A stretch of DNA of 64,000 nt. Source: Saccoglossus kowalevskii (Eukaryota; Hemichordata; Enteropneusta; Harrimaniidae). The notes under the pieces were generated by a model. The model had not been told where the DNA came from and did no database searches. It was given only the letters and a program-made list of their open reading frames with translations. Position 1 is the first letter of the stretch. Every line of letters starts with the position of its first letter. Where the stretch lies: positions 178,361-242,360 of the forward strand of contig NW_003122912.1 of the NCBI RefSeq assembly GCF_000003605.2, in the 5' to 3' direction. The translations under genes and the position numbers were made by a program. Shown piece by piece: positions 52,954-64,000 of the stretch.

Positions 52954-55900
52954 ATGGACTCGTTTATTTTTACAGCTTCGCTGCTTGTTCCTCTTGTCGC
53001 CGTGTTATCGTCTCTCCCTTTACCAATTAACGGCAGTAACAGGACTAGAACCGTATTCAGAGCTAACGTTTCTCGGGTAGCCCTCGCTGTAACGTCTCTT
53101 CCGTTGTGTGCGTTCTTTATCTGTGTGTGCATTGCGTTGTTGAGGGATTTCGACGGTGCAACCAGTACACACTGTGATGTAAGTATGCCACTTTGTTGAA
53201 AAAAAAATATTACCACATTCTGAGCATTTCGTTCATTGGTCCAGTGTTTAGATCCGGGTCCAAAAAATGGCAAGTAAGAAAAAAATACCCAACTTTTATT
53301 TATTTACTCCACATTTGAAAATTACATTTATTTCATTACACTTACAGTACAGTGCATATTAATAACGGTATTTATATTGTATTGTATGATTACATGGCAA
53401 GATATATATACTGTGGTACTATTGAGACAATTGTCATTAATTTATTGGTAATGCACGAGCTTATTCGTGTATTGAAATGTGTACTTGTCATACATATTTA
53501 TTATGTAAAGATGTAATGAATAAGTAATAAGATAGTATTATGCAAATGTATTAGTTCAGTTGTTTATAGATTCGTCATGCACAGTGTTACATTCTATTAT
53601 CTAATTAGTTTACTAGAATATAACAGATTTTTCTTTACATTTCTACATCATTGGATCAAGTTTCAGATAATTCATATATGAAAGAAATTAAATTTACTAA
53701 AATTTTCAATTGCTCGTAAAACTTAAGACAATTATTAGGCATTTAGATATCTCATAGAATTCATGTGACATCCATATTCACTATTGATAATCATCATTTA
53801 AATTTAAAAAGTATTTAAATTTGGCACAAAATACTTTTAGATAGTAATTTTAGAAGCTGCTGGAGGGGGGCCTGCACACGATAACATTCCCCCCAAAAAT
53901 TCAGCACATAAGTTTCTCTTTGTTAACATTTGAGTACCAAACTCTTTCCACCCAGTAAACCTGTAGAATGTTTTCATATTTTTCAAATTTTGATTAAAAA
54001 TTCTGTAGTTTTCAGTTAGAAAGTCCATGTATACTCAAATATTTTCAATTAACAAAAAAATTAAGAAAAGTTGTGCATCAAAATTTGGGTCTCTCAAAAT
54101 TAAATCAGTTTGGCGTGTGACAAGACCGAAAAGTATTTAAATTTATCTTGTTTTTTTTGTTTACAGGTTCCGAATCTCTTGCCATCAATAAGTGCATCAA
54201 TCGGTGACTATACACCTCAACGCTACATATGGAGAACGGCCATTTCGTTACACAGCGGTCCACGTTTACTCTACGCTTATATGCATAACACATGGTTGAA
54301 AGGTCACAGCCAAGAATCAACCATTGATGGCCATACTTATGAATCATTTTGTAAAATAGCCTTCATTTGTAATTTGATTGAAATATTCTCATTGATGTTG
54401 CTTACGTCGGTTTCATCAACAGAATATTTTGGTATGTACACTACTGTGGAATACTTTATTTTCACTGGAATTAATTTTCGCTGAAAAGGCTTTTTGGGCG
54501 TTTTGCTTGGAATTTATTTTCACTGATTTTTAATAAGTTTAATGTGAAATATAGGAAAAAAAGTATATTCACTGGATTTATTTTAACAGAATCATCCCTT
54601 CAGCGAAAATAGCGAAAATAAAGTATTCTACAGTATTTTCCAATTGCTGCTGCTGATGAAAATTAAGTTTATCTGTGAATATGTGGCACCCTCTAGTGAT
54701 AAAATGCTGTGACAGATTGGTTAACATTGTATATTATTAATATACACCTGGCAGTTTAAAACAATAAAATTCAGTATATCTTTCTTATTTGAAAAAAAAA
54801 CGCATCATATTTACATATATTTGAACACCTTTCTTTGTTTAACAGTGTAGCATGCTGCAAAAACAGAATCGCGTCACATAACACAAATTATCTTACAGAC
54901 ACAACCTTGTAAATTACTCTTTGCTAGCATCTACCCATGAGCCTTTGTGTTTTTAGCGTGTGTTGTTATCGTCGCTTGGGACTCAATTTCCGTGCGTGCG
55001 CAGGTGACGCTTTAAGTAAACTCATTTAAAATCCTTTGAACATTTTATTATGTAAAAAACATTTTATTAGCTAGTTTACTTTAAACAAGTTAAATAACAT
55101 GCTCGTATATTTGCAAACTGTAAACCACTTTAAATTCGCACGAGACAAATTTTTGTGAATTTCATGAAGTGAAAATTTTCTGGGGTTCAAAGTGACAGCA
55201 ACTTTTGTAAAATTTTGTCTTCACAAATGCCATTAAATCATCGAATTGGGAAAGTTAAAATGAATAATTAGTTTCTAATTTTTAACAGACTGTGGTTTTC
55301 ATTGCAGCATTTCATGAGGCCTGCACTGTACTGTTTCTGTTAATGTCATTTGCTTACATGTCATTGGTAGTTTTACTGTTCCATTGGTTGCCACAGCGAC
55401 ATCGAGACTATCAGGTGAGTCTGATGATTTTCCAATTTTTTTCAACTTTAATTTGTTTTTAATGTTTTGTAATGGTATATCAAACATCAGAAACCTTGTT
55501 TGAAATTTGGGATAGACCCTTTCATAAGTCGAGAGCTCTCACAGTTGAACCAGGGGGCTTGTAGGTAAAGACATGTTTTTGCTGTATGCATAGGAAACCA
55601 ATCTTCCAAAAGTAAGACACACTTTATTGAAGTAGCTTTCACATAGTAAAATAATGTCTTGACTAATTTTCAAAATTGAAATTAATGCCTTAAAAGGGAA
55701 CCGATACTATAAGTAGGGGCAAGAATGCCACCGCAATTAGTATGCTAATCCGAACCTAGCCGCTCACATTGTCGTGGGAGCTCCAGGAATTGTGCAATTT
55801 ACGATGTTTAAAGATCAAGCTGTGATTCCAAATATATTTCTACGGGGGCATGAATATGTACGCTAAAGATTACACTCATATGGTTGGGCTTTTGATGTAT

Positions 55901-56705
55901 AAATGTTGTTGTTTTCGGTCGAAACGTACTGTAAAAATCATGAATTTAAAATGGCGGCTAATGTATGCAAAATGCCTGTCAATCACAGTTTAAGTAAGCG
56001 AGCACAATAAGCATTCATTTACTTAGTGGCCAGAGGCGGAGTTAATTACCCATGAGCATGTGGTGCAATCCATGGGATTGAGCGGTTCCCCTTTAAGAGA
56101 AGTTTCTTTACTTAAAAGCCTCTTTCTGAGTTCACCTGACAGGTCTCTCCCTAAGGGAACTGTGAGGGCTCCCAACTTATGGGTCTATCTAAAAGGGTCT
56201 ATCCCATATCTCAAAAATTCAGATGAGGTTTGTGATGTTTGATATGCAATTGCTACATGTATAACAGTAGAATAATGAACCAAAGTGAATAAACTTTATT
56301 GTTACTAGTAGTGACGGTTATAATCATGGTTATTTCATTCTTTTAATCTTTCAGTCTTCAAAAATTAAAGTGATTTGTTGGTTGGTGACAAGTATTTCTA
56401 TTCTTCTGATGTTATACCTTTATTGGAGACATAATAAATACTGTGAACCATATGGTAAGCAACTCTATGGTACTAGTTACTTACAGCATAATCTTCACAA
56501 TTCTGGTGTAGATAGTTTCTGCATTAAAACAGTCCACAAAACTAATTGATGCATCATTTTTTTTTCAGTTTATACAGTTTTTGCCTTTTTTGAATACATA
56601 GTTGTTCTAACTAATATGTGTTTCCACGGGACAGCAGCACTGGATCTGAAAGATAAAGAAATTATTGTGTCTTCCGAGAACTCCAGAACATGGCAAGATG
56701 TATAA
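52954..56705 (+). CDS. PGAP2: Post-GPI attachment to proteins factor 2, five exons
   Basis: Multi-pass Golgi/ER membrane protein needed for fatty-acid remodelling of GPI anchors. Exons: 52954-53178, 54167-54431, 55308-55414, 56355-56454, 56569-56705; 277 residues against 254 in the human form, all phases joining (0, 1, 0, 1). Family signatures are ATSTHCD at the exon 1 end, then VPNLLPSISASIG, PQRYIWRTAISLHSGPR, LLTSVSSTE, AFHEACTVLF, and near the C-terminus FAFFEYIVVLTNMCFHGTAA. Hydrophobic segments are at about residues 4-25 and 39-63, then several more in exons 2 to 5. The extra N-terminal hydrophobic stretch makes it longer than human, but 52954 is the only ATG in this frame upstream of the conserved part. 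AATAAA lies at 56937-56942. Confidence 0.95.
54442..54635. mobile_element. Palindromic MITE, copy 4 (family C), in PGAP2 intron 2
   Basis: Left ACTGTGGAATACTTTATTTT and right AAAATAAAGTATTCTACAGT are inverted copies. The inverted pairing continues inward (AATTAATTTTCGCTG against CAGCGAAAATAGCG), so much of the element can fold back. Confidence 0.8.
55474..56247. mobile_element. Foldback structure in PGAP2 intron 3
   Basis: The left arm (about 55474-55575: ATATCAAACATCA, then GGGATAGACCCTTT, then CTCTCACAGTT) matches the reverse complement of the right arm (about 56105-56247). The right arm has an extra duplicated ATAGACCC-type segment. A separate TTAA-flanked element sits between the arms. 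Confidence 0.65.
55694..56092. mobile_element. TTAA-flanked MITE (family F) nested in the foldback
   Basis: TTAA flanks both ends (55690-55693 and 56093-56096). The terminal inverted repeats are AAGGGAACCG and the reverse complement of AGGGGAACCG. The 399-base body has no coding capacity. TTAA and the purine-rich, GGG-containing ends fit a piggyBac-like non-autonomous element, of a different family from 18108/34693. Confidence 0.75.
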
Positions 56706-56936
56706 AGCAATAAATAACTCATTATCCAGATACGAGTAAGCCAATATATAAAGATTCCTGTATATGCAAATTACTATGTCATTTGACAGTGCAACCAAAA
56801 TACGCCCTCGGTGTTCATTCTCCACCCATAATGCAATGCAAAATCAAGAAAGCTTCAAAGTTCTTTCAACAATAATACCTTTACCGCATGGATTGTGCGA
56901 CATAAATCTTTTGTGAATTTTTTGAGAATTAAATTT

Positions 56937-56942
56937 AATAAA
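56937..56942 (+). terminator. PGAP2 poly(A) signal
   Basis: AATAAA 232 bases past the stop codon, in an AT-rich context. Confidence 0.45.
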
Positions 56943-58099
56943 TTTACAGGAATTATATCTGCAGATTATTGCTATGACAACCATCAAAACAATGATTGAC
57001 TGATCGATCTTGAAACACCAAAATGTGTAGTGAATGTTAATTGATGGCGAGATGCTTCTTTCATATTATATCAGAACAACATATCATTTGCGCTATTAAA
57101 AATATGTGTACAAATACATCCCTCATTTTTCATTCACAAAGTTGTTTTTTATTTTTATTTTTTAATATTCTCAAGATGAAGGATAAAAATAAGGGTAAGC
57201 TCTTTTTTTCAGGGCCACGCATTAATAATTTAATGTATTTGTGATAAAATTTTGTCAATAGAATTGATACGTAATATATTGCATGCAGTTTACATGCAAT
57301 GCATTAGTAGATTAATCAGTACTGCTAATAATAAATATACGCACAACAAACAATATTATGGATTACTAGCCTTGACTTTACACGAAATGCCATTTAATTA
57401 TTGAAATCAAACTATGTTTTCATGAAAGCTAGTTTGGCTGCCCTTATTTCTTTTTTCCAGAATTAAATCTTAATTGATATAGTATAAAATTTTGTATATT
57501 TATCAAAATGTTATGAAAAATATGTGATATTGTTAAATACCACTCACTCATGAACCAACATATTAGGATATTATAAGAGTGAAAATATAGTGTACTTTAT
57601 CTTTCATTTGCATGCATGAGTGACAGCAGTGACAGAACTACCTTTCAACTCCTGAACACCATGCATTGAGTAATATGTTACACTAAATACATCAAATCGA
57701 ACTTTGATCTGTGCAAAGTAGTAAACAAATTAAGAGTAGTTTTGAGGGTTATAAAACGTACCATTACTCAGATTAATTAAATTTTTGATGACTTAAGGTC
57801 AAACTACCTCAGAGGTTATGTTACTATGCATACAGTGTATAGTATACTTGGTTATGTGTACAAAATATTATGCAGTGGATCTCAATGTAAATATATCAAT
57901 AACAGGGTATTAAAAAGTATTGTAAGTGTACACTTTTCAGTATTTACTCAAAAATACAATATTCTCAGTAGTTGAAGCAATAATAAACCTGCACCTTTCC
58001 CAAGCACCTGTGCCACAAGTGCTATTTAAATCTGATCTTCATCGATATCATAATGGCATTTGCTAATAAAAAAAATAGATAATCAATATGCATGGTTTT

Positions 58100-58560
58100 C
58101 AACATTAAACAAATCGCATCCGTGGATTACCCCCAGAGTATCAATGTTTTAAATGTGAAGATTTATATGCAAATCAGGTAATTAGTATGCTTAAATTTCA
58201 ATCTGTATGCCACGTCTTATTGAGATGCAATAAGTTCTATTTGAGATATCTGTAGAAAATTATGCATAAATCAGGTAGTTACTGTTAGTTTCCTTAGAGC
58301 ATTTATGTACCAAGATTCATCAAAATACAATTAGTTTTTAAGACATTGAGGAAAAGCTGAATTATGCAAATCAGATGATTAATATGCACATATATTTACC
58401 TAAAACTAATCAGGTCTGTGCAATGTCCTAAGTTTTGGTTAAGTATGACAATTTGTATTTAAAATATTGATTGAAAAGCCGAAAATTTAATAATTATGAA
58501 AATTATAAGTAATGTTTTTAACCCAAAATTAATAGTCTTTACGTATAGTTTCCTTGAATA
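58100..58560 (+). repeat. Degenerate tandem repeat with ATGCAAAT-type cores
   Basis: Related segments recur at roughly 100-base spacing: ATGCAAATCAGGTAATTAGT (58169), ATGCATAAATCAGGTAGTTA (58263), ATGCAAATCAGATGATTAAT (58365). Each is followed by a stretch ending near a TTTCC/TTTAC motif. Two cores contain the octamer ATGCAAAT. Confidence 0.6.
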
Positions 58561-59766
58561 GTGATGTGAAATGTGATTTGATGATATCCTTGGAACTAAG
58601 ATACATTGATGTATATACATATTGATAGGGTAACTGCTCAGACCCCCATTGTGTTCTTCCTAAACTGGAGTCAAAAATTAATTTTCTATACATTTAATTG
58701 TTTTACAGTTGTATTACATTCTTTGTTGAAAGAAAATAAAATTGATCTTTTCTATGATATGTAAGATCATTTATTGCTTTAGGTATCACTATTCATCTTG
58801 TAGAAAATGTACTATTTAGTAAACTCATAAAATTGTAACTGTTGATGTCGTAGTTGTCTATAGATGAAGTAATAAAAGTTTGAGCTTCTTTTTGTACCAT
58901 CTTCACAAATATATATTAAATTTACCTTATTTACACATTGCCACCAAGATCTCATTGGCATGTGACTTTGTTTTTGTTCTGCCAAGTAATGTTCTATTCT
59001 CTAAAGCCATAGTGTCCGTGATTACGAGTAGTTTGATTAGATAGATCATTTGAATACGGTCTATTCTATTCTATCTGATCTCTTTTTGTGCAAAGTCAAC
59101 TATGAGAAATACTCTGCATATGAAATCAATTATAGACGCAGGATTATGTGTATGTACAGGCGTACATGTCGTCACCCATCGGTGAGTGTGTATATAGCAC
59201 AAATGCAATGAATGAAAACATCCTTGTATATTGAACATTGAAATCTTTGATTTTCACAATCATTCACAATAAAATTTATAATCAAACTTGATTCTTTCAC
59301 GAAAATACAAAATATATATTTTGCATGTGTCAAGTAAATACACAGAAATTATGTTGGTATTGTATATCTGTATACAACTTTTTTTTTTCTGAACACGCAA
59401 CATTAATACCTAGAACAAATTCATGTACAACAACAAACCAAAGTGAGAATACATAATTTTATGTACAGTAATAAAAAAATAAGTAGATATACAATGTTTC
59501 TATGAACATGGCATTTGCTAAAACCGCAAAACTTGGAATAGCTTGCATTGAAACGTGCCTCAAGCTTAATTTGCAATTTTGGTGAAACCAGCATTACTCT
59601 CGAGCTATAGGTGGGAGCTGTACATGTACCACTGGAATTGAAATATTCCCACTTCTCTTCTCTTTTGGATACCAGCGGAGCCAGTATCCTTTTCTGCCAC
59701 TCATTATGGTTTACCTCGCAATGAAATCTACAGCATTGCTGATGTTTACAAATCTAGTACATGGTA

Positions 59767-61616
59767 TTACGAATTCAATAGAAACAATAATGCAAACGGT
59801 CCAAACACAACAAGGAGTAGGATGAATAGGGTGATTTCCGCAGCTCCCCACTCGCTTGTTTGTCTCATGTGACAGCCGTAACACCCACCACAACATGTTC
59901 TGTTCTCATAAACACTTTCTTCATCATCGTAAATGTCTTCATCAGTATTTGCTCCCGCTCCTATAGCACTGTGAAATGATAAAAAGTTAAAGGGTTACAT
60001 TTCTTAAAAAGTTTGAGACGCCAAAGAAACCCATGTCATGTAATGTAATGTGTAAATGTTTTTCAGCAACATGAAATGTACATTTTTGTTTGACACCTAG
60101 TCCACATTGGTGATCTTGTCCTAAGCCACCGCTGCAGGGTTTGACACTCATACTCAGGACCAGCATAAAATCCGAAGGACTAGTGGTTTTTTACTGTTGT
60201 TTTAATGAATGGATTGTGCCCGTGATTTTTATTCTTTATTATGAAAGGAAAGGGGGAAATGTTCTGAGATGTGTGCCAAAAATAAACGCAGACATGTAAG
60301 TGAGAGGATGTACCAATTTTAAGTTGGATAGCATCAAATCATACAGTAACCTTGCAAGCAATACCAGAAATTTTGCAAGAAATACTGTGGCTCACAATTT
60401 GCGGTTATTTGAATTTGAATACAAATGAAGAACAAGTTTTGATTGAGTAATAAAGTTGCTAGTTTTACACAAACATATTTGTCAGTTACAACTATCACAG
60501 GAGTGCAGGCACATGTCCCAGTACAGAGTAAATATACCAAGCTCTCTCTAGTAATAGCTCTCCCAATATCTCCATTGATGACTTACTGTTTGAGAGCGTT
60601 GCTATGTAAATGTTTTCTAGCTTCAATTAACAATGATGGCGAAAAGAGACTACCCTTGCAAAAAGTAGGAGGACCAATAAGATTTTAGGTGGGATAGCAT
60701 TTTTTCCAGGTTTGCTAGCCCTATTAGATAGTGACAAATTTTCTTGACCGTTTTACCCTGCACTGAATATTACTCTGGATCATATGAAATGCAAATTAAT
60801 ATAAAAATGTGTACACTGTAATTAAGTTGTCTGTAAATCTGCCTGTAAGTTGGGCTCCATTGTTTCCAGAATTCAAAATACCTAGCAGGGTTTTTGTTAG
60901 AAGCTGGTCGCCGGCTTATTTGCCGTCTACACGATCACGCACGGCCGTCTACAGAATTCAACTGCAGGTCTAAGGTCACACCTGTTGTCACATGGTTGAT
61001 TTGAAAAATGGCGTCCAAACGTAGGATTGCACAGGCAAACAAGACGGGAATAAAATGTATAAATAAAACTATCACAAATAAAATCTTTCACAATAAACAA
61101 ATTTCTATTTTGGTCTTTATTTAAACCACATGCCCACATGCAAAATGAACAAAAATATATTCAAACCTGCCACCAAATATGTCTTGCACTTTCTAAAAGT
61201 CTTCGGTCTACGGAGGGGGAGACCCCACTCCTGCCCTTCCCCGCGAAAGCAACATGCTCGCATTGCGCTGCGAAGCTGTTGGGAGCCTCCTACTATTTTA
61301 ATTTAGCCTTCTACTTTGAAAGTTAGGGAAAACCCTGACTTAGAATTGTTTTAAACTCCTCATTATGCACATAACTTTTACAGTTAAAATGCATCACACA
61401 AAATTGCTGTTTCAGTTAAAATAATTCCCCAACTAAATTAATCTCATAGTACCTTTCATAAGAAGGTGGATCTGAATAGGTTAATATACAGTCCTCATCG
61501 ATGGCGGTATAAGGCGGTGGCGGTGTGTTTGGAGGATACGCTACGACCAGAGGCTGCAATGCCGTCTCATTGGACAGAAGTGGTGTTGATTCATTCATGG
61601 ATGAGTGAGACATCAT
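59767..61616 (-). CDS. Small PPxY-motif, C-terminally anchored membrane protein
   Basis: Two exons (61453-61616 and 59767-59968) join in phase to give 121 residues. In order: an acidic dileucine motif ESTPLL at 9-14; two PPxY motifs (PPPY at 33-36, PPSY at 50-53), the ligand for WW domains of Nedd4-type ubiquitin ligases; an acidic stretch (TDEDIYDDEES, 63-73); a cysteine cluster CCGGCYGC at 80-87, possibly palmitoylated; and one hydrophobic segment at about 98-119 ending two residues before the C-terminus. The start is fixed by an in-frame TAG just upstream of the double ATG. The combination suggests a type II/tail-anchored endolysosomal adaptor that recruits Nedd4-like ligases. I do not recognise a named orthologue. 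A hAT-like element occupies the intron. Confidence 0.8.
60886..61337. mobile_element. hAT-like element in the intron of the PPxY gene
   Basis: Ends CAGGGTTTTTGTTA and the reverse complement of CAGGGTTTTCCCTA are inverted and hAT-like. The interior is GC-rich and holds an ATG in good context (61008) followed by 37 codons starting MASKRRIAQANKTG, perhaps the N-terminus of a transposase. The adjacent 8-base flanks do not match, so the insertion footprint is not confirmed. Confidence 0.45.
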
Positions 61617-64000
61617 CTAAATATTCTGGTTTCCATCGTCGTTGCACTGAAGTAAATGAACATTCATTATTACATGTGTTAATTAAGCCATGAGTCCTTC
61701 GATCGACAACTGACTGTGGTAAAGCAGATCGATTCATAATGATGAACTGGCCAAATGCAAATGTGCTTCTCACCATGGTTTTACATGTCGAAGTAATGAT
61801 TATGATTATGATTATCAATTGCATAATTTACAGGATATTGAACTGGATTAAAGTAAAGGCCCATGGGAGTAAAGGAGTTTTAAAAGGGGGACATGTCAAA
61901 ACGGATTTCAAACTATTGACAAACCATGCCCGCTTGATTTCCATGCTAAATGGCAAGATATTTAGTAATTTGGGTTATTATTATTATTATTAATATCGCA
62001 CAACCAGCAAGCAGTAAGCAGGTAATGTATTATGGCAAAAAATCGTTTAGCAAACACGGAATCAATTTCTTGCCTGCTATTTCCGGTTGGCACTGCGGAC
62101 ATGTATCCCAAAGGGTGGCACTTCTACTTCTGGTGACAACACTCTCCATACACTCAGACCCTTGACCCTTGTCCCCTGCCCAAATTATGCAAATACCTTG
62201 TAAGACTGTCACCTGCAGTAAAGTCGTGCGTCAAGTTAGGCTCTGGAGTGGATGGGAATGCCTTAATCTTCGCTGCACATTTTTGAGGTCAAGAGATAGC
62301 GCCCTCTTGTGGTGTTTCTTTAAAATACAATATTTTCAATCAACACAACTTGACGAGTAAAAGTTTCAACAATATCCAATTTATTATTTAATTTTTTTCT
62401 AATTTCTTATGCTCCTTATATTTCTTGTTCTGTACAACATAACATAATGAGATTCAGCGCCAGTTTCAATGGATCTACAAAAATGCGATCTTTTTGGTAA
62501 TCTATGGTTGGATTGTTTTCATTTTTCTATAGGACTTAGTAATTTGCCGTTAAGGGACCGGTCAGTTACTTCATCCTGGGTGGTGACATTACTTTTTACC
62601 ATTGTAAAAATATGGTGACCAACACCCATTTTTTTTTTAGAAAAAAAGTCCCGGCACACCCCAAACAAATTTTAAGAAATGCCCCCCCCCCCTCCTCCAC
62701 CCAAGTTAAGAAAACCTCTTACTAACCACTGTAAAAATAATAAAGGCTTTGAATATTGTGTAGTCGATGAGAATTCTCACGAACTTAAGTGATTACAACA
62801 ATGAAAATATTTTTTTTGGATTTCATTACTTATCATTTTTCTATTGTGATCATAACCAAACGGAAGAAATCTGCATATAATACGAAATAGAAATGCAATT
62901 TTATATCATATACTTCTCAACATACAGTTACACCCACAATAAATAGTGTGTGTCTTATCTGGCACGCAGTCTACATTATCTCAATATTAACAGTTTGAAA
63001 GTCTATAGTTCACAATTGTTACATTAACATAGATAATGTTTATTCAAAATAAAATCAAAATTGAAAGGCACCGATATATTTTATTTTATTAAAAAACAAC
63101 AAAAAACAGAGAAGGGACTGTATGCAAGCCAGCTCTAGGCATATTTTTGGACATGTGCATATATTTAATCGTATACTTCAGTGTCAATGTCAAAATATTA
63201 GTAATATTTGTTGTATGTTTAATTTTGTAATTCCACACTTGGTCTTTTGTCTCAGGTTCTTTTCATATACGGATCAGTAATTGCCACTGTTGTTTTCACA
63301 CGCAGATTAGCAAACGCCCTGATTTGTTTCATTCGGAGGTTGCTGTCAGTACACTGGTAATATTTCCCACACTTGTTAGTGTTCGACATTTTCTAACGTG
63401 GAGCTTGGGCAGGTGTCAAGGTTTGAAAGTTTATAGGTGAGTGAGACCTCTATTGAAAATGTTGGCCAAGTTTGAACCGCGACTTTTGTATTAGAAGTCA
63501 GTACCTGTAACACCTATTCAATGGGGCATTCGGTTGGAATGACTGTGCAGATGTATAATTGTCATCACGTGATATGTACACAATTAACTAAATTGAGTCG
63601 TTTGTGTTGATGCAAATTACCTTACCACTGACAGTAATACAGCTGAGCAGCGTGTGAATTTATAATGCTTTTTAGTCGGATCGTCGTGGTATGTGGTATA
63701 AGTCGCCAATCGCACTTATTGTCAGCATCTACCAAACCTTCTGCTCCGTGACATTTACAAGATGTTGATTAAGATAGAGATGCAGGTTCGTGGGCACTTG
63801 GGAGTGATTTTTTTTTTTTTTATCCAAACAGTCTTGGCTGTAGACTGTTAAAATTTTGTAGAATTGTGAATAGTGGAACATACTCAAAAAACGATTTTAA
63901 AATATAGATAACAGGCGCAAACATTCTCTCTTTTGAATGTTTGCAAGATTTGGCAAGGGTGTACATAAATAATAAAAAAGAAACGTGGTGAAAAAAAGAA
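61617..64000. other. Right-hand end of window, no gene recognised
   Basis: Probable promoter/5' UTR area of the PPxY gene, then AT-rich DNA with a short TTA run (about 61976-61992), a poly-C/CT patch (about 62683-62702) and a T run (about 63809-63821). Open frames here lack domain features or splice support. Confidence 0.5.

Larger units (their letters stand above)
56706..59766. other. Intergenic region between PGAP2 and the PPxY gene
   Basis: It contains the PGAP2 3' UTR and, on the other strand, the 3' UTR of the next gene. The only recognisable structure is a degenerate tandem repeat at about 58.1-58.6 kb. No gene is visible. Confidence 0.5.

Noticed and set aside
62030-62360. Short frames on both strands near the right end
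   Set aside because: No homology that I recognise, no splice context, and mutually overlapping frames.

Overview
The window is nuclear DNA from an invertebrate animal. It is AT-rich. Its genes have many short exons with GT-AG introns, and it holds vertebrate-type orthologues (PPID, ZCCHC10, PGAP2), an aminergic GPCR and a large LDLa/EGF/ZP extracellular protein. There are many short non-autonomous transposons and two assembly gaps (25439-25690 and 41274-41323). An invertebrate deuterostome such as an acorn worm, or a similar marine invertebrate, fits; the sequence alone does not fix the phylum.

Layout. 0.45-2.0 kb: an intronless muscarinic-like/aminergic receptor (+). 4.2-7.8 kb: a composite element with two inverted arms around a decayed gene. 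7.8-15.3 kb: gene-poor, with microsatellites, a long hairpin and a dispersed repeat. 15.3-29.0 kb: one multi-exon gene (-) with at least 19 LDLa exons, then an EGF exon and a complete ZP module; its 5' end was not found. 29-36.8 kb: mostly non-coding, with a Tc1-like fragment, a TTAA-flanked MITE and an orphan signal-peptide exon (-). 36.8-44.5 kb: a complete nine-exon PPID/cyclophilin 40 gene (+). 44.5-49.4 kb: MITE-rich intergenic DNA. 49.4-52.5 kb: ZCCHC10 (-), head to head with PGAP2 (+, 53.0-56.7 kb) across about 500 bp. 59.8-61.6 kb: a two-exon gene (-) for a 121-residue membrane protein with PPxY motifs and a C-terminal anchor. The rest, to 64 kb, shows no gene I can support.

How the genes relate. 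They do not form a functional cluster. PPID is a cytosolic Hsp90 co-chaperone, PGAP2 acts in Golgi GPI-anchor remodelling, ZCCHC10 is a presumed nuclear zinc-knuckle protein, the GPCR and the ZP protein work at the cell surface or matrix, and the PPxY protein looks like an endolysosomal adaptor. The most unusual content is in the LDLa/ZP gene: uniformly phase-1 repeat exons, Tyr/His- and Tyr/Asp-rich insertions in two LDLa loops, one LDLa that has lost both partners of a single disulfide, and a possible alternative anchored C-terminus. At least seven kinds of inverted-repeat element also lie between and inside the genes. I rebuilt the exons by hand from splice signals and reading phase. All exon joins stated for PPID, ZCCHC10, PGAP2, the PPxY gene and the LDLa-EGF-ZP chain keep frame, except where noted.
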